NCBI GenBank assembly: GCA_018222695.1 | Contig: JAAEZV010000056.1 | Location: 1-8,739 of the forward strand | Length of the DNA stretch: 8,739 bases | Source of the DNA: Gammaproteobacteria bacterium | GTDB taxonomy: Bacteria > Pseudomonadota > Gammaproteobacteria > Pseudomonadales > Halieaceae | Reading direction: 5' to 3' | Part shown: positions 1-6,109 of the stretch, piece by piece | Layout of the letters: each line of letters begins with the position of its first letter | How positions within the stretch are numbered: the stretch's first letter is position 1 | Made by a program: the position numbers and the translations under genes | The notes under the pieces: model-generated | Database searches by the model: none | What the model saw: the letters and a program-made list of their open reading frames with translations, nothing else | Told to the model about the DNA's origin: nothing

Positions 1-443
1 GATTGTGGGCCCGCTAGGGCCTCGACCCTGGCGATATCTACAGGGTAAATGTCTGGAGACGCTTGCCCATGAGACATGGGTTGCTCGTCTAGATAAATCG
101 CGGCAGTAGGGTCTACCAAGAAACCGCCACCATCGCTGACGCCCCTGAAAACAATAATGTTTTGACCCGGTGTGGTGGTCTGAACATTTAGACCGGCGAC
201 AAAACGAGACAGATCTTCTAGTGTGGTGATGCCCTGCTTCTGAATGTCTTCACCGGAGAGGGGCTGCACCATCATCGGGATATCTTGTGACGACTCCGCG
301 CGTTGACGTGCTGTGACCACGACTTCTTCAAGCTCGGCACTCCAGGTTAAGCCGGCGCTTCCCGCGCCAATGGCCGCGGCAACACCTGCGACAATGGTTT
401 TACGGTGGAATGTGGTAGGACGTGTTTTGTACTGATATGACAC
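1..443 (-). CDS. TonB-dependent outer-membrane receptor, N-terminal part (cut by window edge)
   Basis: This is the N-terminus of a TonB-dependent receptor, a family that imports siderophores, vitamins or glycans across the outer membrane using energy relayed by TonB. It is read from a GTG at 443-441. A strong GGAGGAG site (450-456) lies six bases upstream, and no stop occurs before the window edge (147 codons plus two bases). Residues 1-36 look like a signal peptide: a basic start (K6, R8, R14, K15), then an Ala/Gly-rich hydrophobic stretch. The mature start carries LEEVVVTAR (38-46), typical of the TonB-box/linker zone. The plug domain follows, with the usual features: DIPMMVQPLSGEDI, an FRG in place of the common IRG, a YLDEQP stretch, and IARVEALAGPQ at the cut end. 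The beta-barrel is outside the window, so the substrate cannot be told. The gene is divergent from the exporter gene and probably shares its control region. Confidence 0.9.
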   Translation of the reverse strand, partial: MSYQYKTRPTTFHRKTIVAGVAAAIGAGSAGLTWSAELEEVVVTARQRAESSQDIPMMVQPLSGEDIQKQGITTLEDLSRFVAGLNVQTTTPGQNIIVFRGVSDGGGFLVDPTAAIYLDEQPMSHGQASPDIYPVDIARVEALAGPQ

Positions 444-519
444 GACGTGCTCCTCCAGTGCCCCGACACAGGGCTTTTGGTAGCGGCCGCTGCTTATCGC
501 AGGCGAACCGCTAATTTTA

Positions 520-573
520 GTTATAAAAACGCAGATACCCTGTGAAGATATAGTAGTTACAGGGTTTCGGCAA
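520..573. promoter_or_regulatory. Divergent promoter region with an inverted repeat over both -10 boxes
   Basis: The non-coding stretch 444-641 separates the divergent receptor and exporter genes. It contains a perfect 7-base inverted repeat, ACCCTGT (537-543) and ACAGGGT (559-565), with a 15-base spacer. On the minus strand TTGCCG (568-573) and TATCTT (545-550) are 17 bases apart and could drive the receptor. A second minus-strand pair, TCTTCA (543-548) and TATAAC (520-525), is also 17 apart. On the plus strand TATAGT (549-554) is a good -10 match lying between the repeat arms, but no good -35 precedes it. A dimeric repressor or activator bound to the repeat could therefore control both genes. 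The repeat and hexamers are seen directly; promoter and operator function is inferred. Confidence 0.4.
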
Positions 574-641
574 CATGACCGGACATGGCTTATCGGACTG
601 CGCCGGCCGAGCTTTCGGCGCTGAGGAGGAGGGCATTGGGG

Positions 642-1265
642 ATGACATTATCCGCGTGGCTGTCGCTGGCATTGGTGTGTCTGCTGGGCGCGATGTCGCC
701 CGGGCCCAGTCTCGCCGTAGTAGTGCGTCATAGCCTCTCCGGCGGCACTCGCGCCGGCGTCATCTGTGCGTTTGCGCACGGTGTTGGCATTTTCCTGTGG
801 GCGGCGCTCATGGTCAGTGGATTGGGTGCGCTGCTGTTGGCTCAACCAACCTGGTTTGACGGGCTGCGTGCCCTGGGGGCTGGCTTTCTCCTGTACCTGG
901 GCTGTCGCGCGCTAATGGCGCAGCGCGGTGCCTCTGCTAATACCGAAGAGGCGAACAGAGACGGTGGCAAAGCGGCGAGAGAAGGCCTTGTGATCGCGTT
1001 ATCCAACCCGAAGGTGGCCGTCTTTTTTGCGGCGCTTTTCAGCCAGTTCATCCAACCCAATGCCACGCTGAGCGCCCAGCTCTTCATTGCGACCACTGCG
1101 GCTGTGATTGATGCTCTCTGGTACACAGTGGTGGCCGTGCTGTTATCCCGACCTGCCTGGTCTGGTCGTTTCATGCAGCACGGCGGCTTGTTGGACCGTG
1201 GTTTTGGCGTGATACTCATCGTGCTGTCGGCGGCGGTGCTGTGGTCGATCTGGCAGCCGCTCTGA
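642..1265 (+). CDS. LysE/RhtB-family amino-acid exporter
   Basis: An inner-membrane exporter of the LysE/RhtB superfamily, which pumps amino acids such as threonine, homoserine or lysine out of the cell; the actual substrate is unknown. From the ATG at 642 the protein has 207 residues, the normal family length. The N-terminus is a hydrophobic helix carrying the family motif MSPGPS (18-23). A second hallmark, LSNPK (NPK at 122-124), comes after a polar central loop (about 93-113). The remaining hydrophobic segments suit about six membrane helices. An in-frame ATG at 585 exists but would add 19 residues, including an RRR stretch that family members lack. The 642 ATG has a GAGGAGGAGGG purine run at 623-633, eight bases upstream, so it is preferred. 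The MFS gene begins 41 bases downstream on the same strand with no terminator between, suggesting an operon. Confidence 0.87.
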   Translation: MTLSAWLSLALVCLLGAMSPGPSLAVVVRHSLSGGTRAGVICAFAHGVGIFLWAALMVSGLGALLLAQPTWFDGLRALGAGFLLYLGCRALMAQRGASANTEEANRDGGKAAREGLVIALSNPKVAVFFAALFSQFIQPNATLSAQLFIATTAAVIDALWYTVVAVLLSRPAWSGRFMQHGGLLDRGFGVILIVLSAAVLWSIWQPL

Positions 1266-1306
1266 TCCAAGGGGTAGAGTTCCTAAAACAATAAAGAGGG
1301 GCAGCC

Positions 1307-2542
1307 GTGGCCGTACGCTGGCGCATCGCCATCCTGTTGGCGGTCATCACCACCATCAACTACATCGACCGGTCAGTATTCGGCGTGGTGGCGCCCGTGG
1401 TGCGCGGCGAGTTTGGCATCGGTGATGCTGACTACGGACTGATCACCAGCGGTTTTTTGTTGGCCTACGGCATTGGCCAACTGATTTCGGGCCCATTGAT
1501 CGACCGATTGGGCACCAAACGCGCCTTCAGTATTGCCGCGGTATTCTGGAGCGTGGCGACCATCCTGCATGCCCTGGGTCGCGGACTGTGGAGTTTTTTC
1601 ACGCTGCGAGTAATTCTGGGTATTGCCGAAGCGGCGAATTTTCCGGCTGCCAGCAAAGCGGTCGCCCAGTGGTTTCCTGCCAATGAGCGCTCGACCGCAG
1701 TGGCCATCTTTATGCTGGGGGCGGGCCTCGGCGCAATCATCACACCGCCGCTCACGGTCTGGACAATGCAGTCTCTGGGTTGGCAATGGGCCTTCATCAT
1801 CCCGGGCTCACTGGGTCTGGTGTGGGTCATACTGTGGCAGCGCTGGTACCACGCCCCCGAGACACACCCGGCCATAGAGCCGGCTGAGCAAGCCTTAATA
1901 CTCGATAACCGCTCGAGTCAGCAGAGTCAGGGCGGTTTATCCTCACTGCTGAGGTATCGGGAGTTCTGGGGCATTCTCATCGCCCGCGTGGTCAGCGACT
2001 TCCCCTTTTACTTTTTTTTGTTCTGGCTTCCCCAGTACCTCATCGACGTCAGGGGCTTTGACCTGAGGGCGATCGCTTTATTCGCTTGGTTGCCCTGGGT
2101 TGCCGCTGATCTCGGCGCGCTTTTGGGTGGCATGATGAGTTCCGCCCTGGTGACGCGAGGACACTCCATTGATCGCGCGCGCAAAACTGTGATTTGGCTG
2201 GGTGCCGTCCTGGTCGCCGTTGCAGTCGTGCCCGCTTACTACACTCAATCCAGCGCGCTGGCGCTGGCCCTGATCTGTTTTGGCCTGTTCGCGATCCAAA
2301 TCAAAGGCGCCGTTTTCTTCACTCTGCCCACAGACCTCTTCCCGGCAGATCGTGTCGCGACAGTGTGGGGCGTATTCGGCGCGGTAGGGAGTCTGGGCGG
2401 TAGCCTGCTCGGACTGCTGGCAGGCTTCATGATTCAGGAGGCGGGCTATGAGAGCGTCTTTTTGCTCATCGCCAGCCTGCACTTGATCTCTGCGGTGCTG
2501 CTGCAGATCTTCGTGCCGAAAATCGCATTGGTCACCGACTGA
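1307..2542 (+). CDS. MFS transporter, anion:cation symporter (hexuronate/sugar-acid) type
   Basis: A 411-residue major facilitator superfamily permease, the usual size for 12 membrane helices. It starts at a GTG preceded by AGAGGGG (1295-1301), five bases away. Motifs resembling the anion:cation symporter family (ExuT, GudP and phthalate carriers) are visible. INYIDR (17-22) ends helix 1. The family motif A, GPLIDRLGTKR, lies at 62-72 between helices 2 and 3. A GIAEAANFPAASK stretch is followed by QWFP and NERS in helix 4. After the central loop comes FWLPQYL and then RGF, typical of helix 7 in this family. Members import organic anions, often hexuronates or aldarates, with protons or sodium. 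The substrate here is not determinable. The gene follows the exporter closely and runs convergently into the E2 gene of the dehydrogenase operon. Confidence 0.85.
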   Translation: MAVRWRIAILLAVITTINYIDRSVFGVVAPVVRGEFGIGDADYGLITSGFLLAYGIGQLISGPLIDRLGTKRAFSIAAVFWSVATILHALGRGLWSFFTLRVILGIAEAANFPAASKAVAQWFPANERSTAVAIFMLGAGLGAIITPPLTVWTMQSLGWQWAFIIPGSLGLVWVILWQRWYHAPETHPAIEPAEQALILDNRSSQQSQGGLSSLLRYREFWGILIARVVSDFPFYFFLFWLPQYLIDVRGFDLRAIALFAWLPWVAADLGALLGGMMSSALVTRGHSIDRARKTVIWLGAVLVAVAVVPAYYTQSSALALALICFGLFAIQIKGAVFFTLPTDLFPADRVATVWGVFGAVGSLGGSLLGLLAGFMIQEAGYESVFLLIASLHLISAVLLQIFVPKIALVTD

Positions 2543-2579
2543 GTTGTTGTGCGCGTTTAAGTCTGGGGCGCATGTCTTG

Positions 2580-2611
2580 TTGCAACGCTCAGAGTCCTGA
2601 GCTCTATGCAA
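2580..2611. terminator. Imperfect hairpin between convergent genes, possible bidirectional terminator
   Basis: The 82-base gap between the stop codons of the MFS and E2 genes contains a two-tier hairpin. The inner stem is GCTCAG (2587-2592) with CTGAGC (2597-2602) around a four-base loop. The outer stem is TTGCA (2580-2584) with TGCAA (2607-2611), and small unpaired bulges separate the two. No run of T follows on either strand, so it is not a classic intrinsic terminator. Its position between convergent genes makes a termination or mRNA 3'-end role plausible but unproven. Confidence 0.4.
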
Positions 2612-2624
2612 AGCGGTGCTTGGC

Positions 2625-3797
2625 TTAGAGCGCGGCGATGACCTCACCTAGGACCGCGAGGTACTGCGCACCCACGGCGCCATCAATCACCCGGTGATCG
2701 CAGGACAGGGTGGCGTTCAATACTGTCGCCACCCGCTGCTCGCCGTCTTCGACCACCACCTGCTGTGATGCCTTGCCTAGCGCCAGAATTGCGCCCATGG
2801 GCGGATTCACAATGGCGGTGAATTGGGTAATCCCATACATGCCCAGATTGGAAACGGTGAAAGAGCCGCCGGAGATGTCTTCTTTGGCGAGCTTACCCGT
2901 TTGCGCTTTGGCAGCCAGCTCGGCAGTGGCCGAGGCGATTTCGGCGGGCGACTTGCTGTCGGCGTTGTAGACGGTGGCCGGGTACAGGCCGTCATCGGTG
3001 GCAATCGCGACCGAGACATGAGCTGCGCTGAATTGATGAATGTCATCGCCCACCAGATTCACATTAACGCGGGGCTCCTTCATCAGCGCCTGCGCCACAC
3101 ACCAGACAATAAGATCGTTGACCGAGACTTTGACATCGCCAGATTCGTTTAGCGCGGCGCGATGCGCGAGCAGTCCGTCCAGTTCGTACTCAGCCGTGAG
3201 GTAAAAGTGGGGGATGGTCTGTTTGGCTTCGGTCAAACGGCGCGCAATCGTTTTGCGTGTCGCAGTCAGCGGGATGACCTCGACCCCCTCAGGTGCACCG
3301 CTACTGCCCCCTGCTGCCGCCTTCACATCCTCGTCGGTAATGCGGCCGCGGCGCCCGGTACCGGTGACAGTGCCGAGGTCGACACCCAACTCGTCTGCCA
3401 ATCGGCGCACGCTGGGAGATGAGCGGGTGTAAGCGTCGCCGGTTTGTGCGGTCTGCTTGGTTGTGGGCTCGCCGGCAGCGGGCGCCGCTTCGGCCTCGGC
3501 AGGCGTGCTGCTGTGCTCGGCAATGAAGGCATCGATATCGCTATCCGCGACGCTGGCATCAGCGATCACGCCTAGAAGGGCGCCCACAGGGTGCGCATCG
3601 CCCGCGGGCACCAGCACACGACGCAGGACGCCGTCTACCGGGGAGTCCCACACGTTGACGATTTTGTCGGACTCCATTTCGAAGACTTCATCGCCTTTGG
3701 CAATGGCATCGCCCTCCGATTTATTCCAGGTGGTGATGGTGCCCTCGACCATTTCGATGCCCCATTTGGGCACCGCGATGGGATAAATATCGCTCAC
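2625..3797 (-). CDS. acoC: E2 subunit, lipoyl-dependent acyltransferase of acetoin/2-oxo acid dehydrogenase complex
   Basis: The dihydrolipoamide acyltransferase core of the complex. Its lipoyl arm takes the acyl group from E1, and the catalytic domain passes it to coenzyme A. The protein has 390 residues from a GTG with AGGAG (3805-3809), seven bases upstream. Domain order: a single lipoyl domain (about 1-82) with K45 in ESDKIVN as the lipoylated lysine; an Ala/Pro/Thr linker (about 96-122); a peripheral subunit-binding domain (about 126-161, SPSVRRLADELGVDL then TGTGRRGRI); a second short linker; and the catalytic domain (about 174-390) with the DHRVIDGA motif, H368 and D372. All key residues are present. 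KWGIEMVEGT and DKIVN resemble AcoC-type lipoyl domains. It is the last gene of the operon, 25 bases after E1beta. The exact substrate (acetoin, pyruvate or another 2-oxo acid) is inferred from the E1 partners. Confidence 0.88.
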   Translation of the reverse strand: MSDIYPIAVPKWGIEMVEGTITTWNKSEGDAIAKGDEVFEMESDKIVNVWDSPVDGVLRRVLVPAGDAHPVGALLGVIADASVADSDIDAFIAEHSSTPAEAEAAPAAGEPTTKQTAQTGDAYTRSSPSVRRLADELGVDLGTVTGTGRRGRITDEDVKAAAGGSSGAPEGVEVIPLTATRKTIARRLTEAKQTIPHFYLTAEYELDGLLAHRAALNESGDVKVSVNDLIVWCVAQALMKEPRVNVNLVGDDIHQFSAAHVSVAIATDDGLYPATVYNADSKSPAEIASATAELAAKAQTGKLAKEDISGGSFTVSNLGMYGITQFTAIVNPPMGAILALGKASQQVVVEDGEQRVATVLNATLSCDHRVIDGAVGAQYLAVLGEVIAAL

Positions 3798-3822
3798 TAA
3801 TCTGCTCCTGATATCACGCTGG

Positions 3823-4824
3823 CTACGCTAGCGTGGCTTTGATCGCTGCCGTGATTTTGTCCGCGTCTGGCAGATAAGCCGCCTCTAATTCAGGCGAGAA
3901 CGGCGTTGGGCTGTGGGGCGCGGAGACCTGCTTAATCGGCGCTTTGAGGCTGCTGAAAGCCTTGTCCGCTGCCAGACCGGCAATATCTGCGGTCAGGCCG
4001 CAACGAGGAGGCGCCTCGTCCACAACCACCAATCTGCCGGTGGCTTCAACCGATTCAAGAATCGCGTTCTCGTCCAGTGGCGAGGTTGTTCGCGGATCAA
4101 TCAGGTCGCAGCTGATGCCCTCCTCAGCTAACGCATCGATGACAGCCGCCGCTTTGGGGACCATCTGTCCGAAGGCAACAACGGTAACGTCATCACCTTC
4201 ACGGACAAAATTGGCTTCGCCGAACGGGATCGTATACATCTCGTCGGGAACGTCCGCGGTCTCTTGATAGAGAATCTTTGGCTCAAAGAACAGCACTGGG
4301 TCATCGTCTTGTATGGCCGACAACATCAGTCCTTTAGCGTCATAGGCATTTGAAGGCACTACGACTTTTAGGCCGGGAAAAGAGGTCATCACTTGATACA
4401 TCGCCTGACTGTGTTGTCCCGCAGCACTAAAGCCACCACCGGATGAGAAGCGGATGACGGCAGGGCAGCGGCTCTTGCCGCCAAACATGTAACGGAACTT
4501 CGCCATCTGATTCACGATCTGGTCCATACAAACGCCAATAAAGTCGGCGAACATGATTTCGGCCACGGGCCGCATGCCGACCAGTGCGGCACCGGCTGCA
4601 GCGCCGACGATGGCGGACTCCGAGATGGGCGTATCGATACAACGGTCTGGCCAGCGGTGGTAGATCCCCTCGGTCACGCCAAAGACGCCACCAACCGCAC
4701 CTACGTCTCCCGCACTGCCGCTGCAGCCGCCGACGTCTTCTCCAATGACAAAGACTGAATCGTCCTGCTCCATCGCCTGGTGCAGAGCTTCGTTGATCGC
4801 ATCGCGCATGGTTTTCTCAGGCAT
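3823..4824 (-). CDS. acoB: E1 beta subunit, acetoin dehydrogenase type (transketolase-like)
   Basis: The beta chain of the thiamine-diphosphate-dependent E1 heterotetramer, which cleaves the substrate and hands the acyl unit to lipoyl-E2. It has 333 residues, typical for the family, from an ATG with GGGGAG (4831-4836), six bases upstream. The expected active-site features are present: GEDV (28-31), the thiazolium-activating glutamate E69 in DTPISES, and QHSQ with H138. The C-terminal half, with VVVDEAPPR and SAPHSPTPFSP, matches the transketolase C-terminal domain. The Gly/Ser-rich insert ending GGVFGVTEG (about 32-53) resembles AcoB proteins and is shorter or different in ordinary pyruvate dehydrogenase E1 beta chains. 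This family memory is my main reason for preferring acetoin dehydrogenase over pyruvate or branched-chain enzymes. The gene begins 12 bases after the E1alpha stop, suggesting coupled translation. Confidence 0.87.
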   Translation of the reverse strand: MPEKTMRDAINEALHQAMEQDDSVFVIGEDVGGCSGSAGDVGAVGGVFGVTEGIYHRWPDRCIDTPISESAIVGAAAGAALVGMRPVAEIMFADFIGVCMDQIVNQMAKFRYMFGGKSRCPAVIRFSSGGGFSAAGQHSQAMYQVMTSFPGLKVVVPSNAYDAKGLMLSAIQDDDPVLFFEPKILYQETADVPDEMYTIPFGEANFVREGDDVTVVAFGQMVPKAAAVIDALAEEGISCDLIDPRTTSPLDENAILESVEATGRLVVVDEAPPRCGLTADIAGLAADKAFSSLKAPIKQVSAPHSPTPFSPELEAAYLPDADKITAAIKATLA

Positions 4825-4836
4825 GGTCTTCTCCCC

Positions 4837-5817
4837 TTAGGCCGTGGCGGTGTATTGGATGTAAACGTCTTCTGTGACCTGCTCAGCCGTGGGCCGCGCG
4901 GCGGCCTTGGCGTCTGCCACAGATTGCTCGATCTCTGCCATGACCTCGGCGTCGATAGCGTCGAGTTCGGCGTCGCTGAGCTCACCGCTCTCCGCCATCT
5001 TCGCGCGGAAGATTTTGAGCGGACAATGGTTCTCCCGCAGATCTTCCAGTTCGCCTTCCGCGCGATAGGCCTGCGGATCTCCAACAAAGTGCCCATGGTA
5101 GCGACCCTGTTCTGCGAACACGCCCGCGGGGCCGTTGCCTTCACGTGCGTGGGCAATCGCTTTGCCCGCTGCCTCGTAGACGGCAAAAAAGTCAGCGCCA
5201 TCGGCCACGAAGACCGGGAAGCCAAAGGCTTCGGTGCGGGCCTTGAGGTCGTCGCAGCCCACCGCGTAGCTGATGTGGGTATGCTCTGAGTAGTAGTTGT
5301 TCTCGATCACAAAAACAGCGGGTGCCTGCAAAACGACAGCCATATTCATCGCTTCAAAGCAGGTGCCCTGATTGACCGAGCCATCACCAGAGAACGACAC
5401 GGCGACTTTGCCATTTTTTCGGATCTTCGCGGCCAGTGCCGAGCCCACTGAAATGGGTGGGCCCCCTGCCACGATGCCGTTTGCACCCAGAATGCCTTTA
5501 TCAATATCCGCGACGTGCATAGAGCCGCCTTTGCCCTTGCACAGGCCCTCAGAAGAGCCGAATAGCTCCTTCATCATGCCCGAGACTTCCGCGCCCTTGG
5601 CGATGCAGTGTCCGTGGCCGCGATGAGTCGAGATGATGGTGTCGCTCTCGTCGAGGTGGGCGCAGACGCCGACAGCGTTGGCTTCCTGACCCGTGTAGAG
5701 GTGCGTAAACCCTGGAATCTGGCCGTTCATGATTTCTGCGTTGACCCGCTCTTCGAATTCGCGAATCGTCTTCATCGTGCGATAAGCGTGCAGGAGGGTT
5801 TCCTTTGGAATGGACAC
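4837..5817 (-). CDS. acoA: E1 alpha subunit, acetoin dehydrogenase type (thiamine-diphosphate dependent)
   Basis: The alpha chain of the E1 component, which binds thiamine diphosphate and magnesium. The GTG at 5817-5815, with AGGAG (5825-5829) seven bases upstream, gives 326 residues, the usual AcoA length. An upstream in-frame ATG at 5871 would add 18 Lys/Arg/Pro-rich residues, lacks a good ribosome site, and would bury the AGGAG inside the coding region. Motifs: REFEERV (19-25), GFTHLYTGQEA (36-46), STHRGHGHC (63-71), GKGGSMH (95-101), LGANGIV (110-116), and the cofactor motif from GDG (144-146) to ENN (172-174). RYHGHFVGDPQ lies further along. The residues after ENN read YYSEHTH, where many relatives have a GYGEST-like sequence, so substrate or local packing may differ. 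First gene of a three-gene minus-strand operon. No regulator (acoR-like), acoX or E3 gene is next to it. Confidence 0.88.
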   Translation of the reverse strand: MSIPKETLLHAYRTMKTIREFEERVNAEIMNGQIPGFTHLYTGQEANAVGVCAHLDESDTIISTHRGHGHCIAKGAEVSGMMKELFGSSEGLCKGKGGSMHVADIDKGILGANGIVAGGPPISVGSALAAKIRKNGKVAVSFSGDGSVNQGTCFEAMNMAVVLQAPAVFVIENNYYSEHTHISYAVGCDDLKARTEAFGFPVFVADGADFFAVYEAAGKAIAHAREGNGPAGVFAEQGRYHGHFVGDPQAYRAEGELEDLRENHCPLKIFRAKMAESGELSDAELDAIDAEVMAEIEQSVADAKAAARPTAEQVTEDVYIQYTATA

Positions 5818-5867
5818 GTTGGGTCTCCTTGGATGTTTTGATTTTGATGGCTTTCCCAGTTGAGGTG

Positions 5868-5900
5868 ACATTGCAACAGATTACATCCCGGATGCAATGT
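5868..5900. promoter_or_regulatory. 8-base inverted repeat in the leader of the dehydrogenase operon
   Basis: ACATTGCA (5868-5875) and TGCAATGT (5893-5900) form a perfect 8-base inverted repeat with a 17-base spacer. It lies just downstream of the candidate promoter and upstream of the ribosome binding site. It could be an operator for a dimeric regulator or a leader hairpin. A smaller palindrome, CGACA-TC-TGTCG (5907-5918), lies between it and the promoter. The repeat is seen directly; function is inferred. Confidence 0.4.
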
Positions 5901-5935
5901 GCAGGTCGACATCTGTCGCCCCCAAGCGCTCAGGC

Positions 5936-5977
5936 AAGGTAACCCCCACCTCAAAAACAGTCAACTGTGTTTTTTTT
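5936..5977 (-). promoter_or_regulatory. Candidate sigma70 promoter of the E1alpha-E1beta-E2 operon with upstream A-tract
   Basis: On the minus strand, TTGACT (5959-5964) and TACCTT (5936-5941) are separated by exactly 17 bases. The -35 is five of six to consensus; the -10 is weaker. A run of eight A (complement of 5970-5977) sits five bases upstream of the -35, where UP elements contact the RNA polymerase alpha subunit. The start would fall near 5929, leaving a leader of roughly 110 bases before the GTG at 5817. I looked for a sigma54 -24/-12 pair, common in known aco operons, and found none with correct spacing. Confidence 0.4.
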
Positions 5978-5991
5978 CTGTTCGCGATGCG

Positions 5992-6005
5992 GGCGTCGCG
6001 ACGCC
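5992..6005. promoter_or_regulatory. Perfect 14-base palindrome upstream of the dehydrogenase promoter
   Basis: GGCGTCGCGACGCC is a perfect 14-base palindrome. It is centred about 35 bases upstream of the -35 box proposed for the dehydrogenase operon, a position suited to an activator site. It is not followed by a T run on either strand, so it is not an intrinsic terminator. The binding protein is unknown, and no regulator gene is nearby in the window. Confidence 0.35.
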
Positions 6006-6044
6006 ATGTCGGCTGTGTGATTTGGCGGTCACAGGGAGGTGGTG

Positions 6045-6092
6045 TGAGGCTGAAGCGGCACTGGGAGCAGCCTCATGCTGGACTCGGTCCAG
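6045..6092. other. Pair of adjacent strong hairpins in the intergenic region
   Basis: Two inverted repeats lie side by side. TGAGGCTG (6045-6052) pairs with CAGCCTCA (6068-6075) across a 15-base loop. Two bases later, CTGGAC (6078-6083) pairs with GTCCAG (6087-6092) around a TCG loop. Both lie between the phospholipase stop and the dehydrogenase promoter. They may stabilise or end the phospholipase mRNA, or belong to an untranslated RNA. There is no T run after either on the minus strand, so neither is a standard terminator. Confidence 0.35.
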
Positions 6093-6109
6093 TTGTTCGC
6101 AGCCGAGCC

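Noticed and set aside
585..641. Longer N-terminus for the LysE/RhtB exporter from the ATG at 585
   Set aside because: It adds 19 non-family residues with an RRR stretch, and the internal ATG at 642 has a far better ribosome binding site and matches the family start.
842..1270. Minus-strand open frame opposite the exporter
   Set aside because: An antisense shadow of a gene with clear family motifs; its own translation is Arg/Ser/Pro-rich with no recognisable domain.
4780..5289. Plus-strand 169-codon open frame opposite the E1 genes
   Set aside because: Spans two well-supported genes on the other strand and shows no motif; a composition-driven shadow.
5818..5871. Longer E1alpha starting at the ATG at 5871
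   Set aside because: The extension is Lys/Arg/Pro-rich, and the AGGAG at 5825-5829 is ideally placed for the GTG at 5817. The shorter form has the normal family length.
5955..5977. ACAG-TCAA-CTGT followed by eight T as a plus-strand intrinsic terminator
   Set aside because: The stem is only four pairs and AT-rich, and no plus-strand gene precedes it. The T run is better explained as an A-tract of the minus-strand promoter.
5818..6000. Sigma54 -24/-12 promoter upstream of the dehydrogenase operon
   Set aside because: A TTGCA is present near 5871, but no GG lies at the required distance upstream of its GC.
6016..6033. TGTGA and TCACA arms as a CRP site
   Set aside because: The spacer is eight bases, whereas the CRP consensus needs six.
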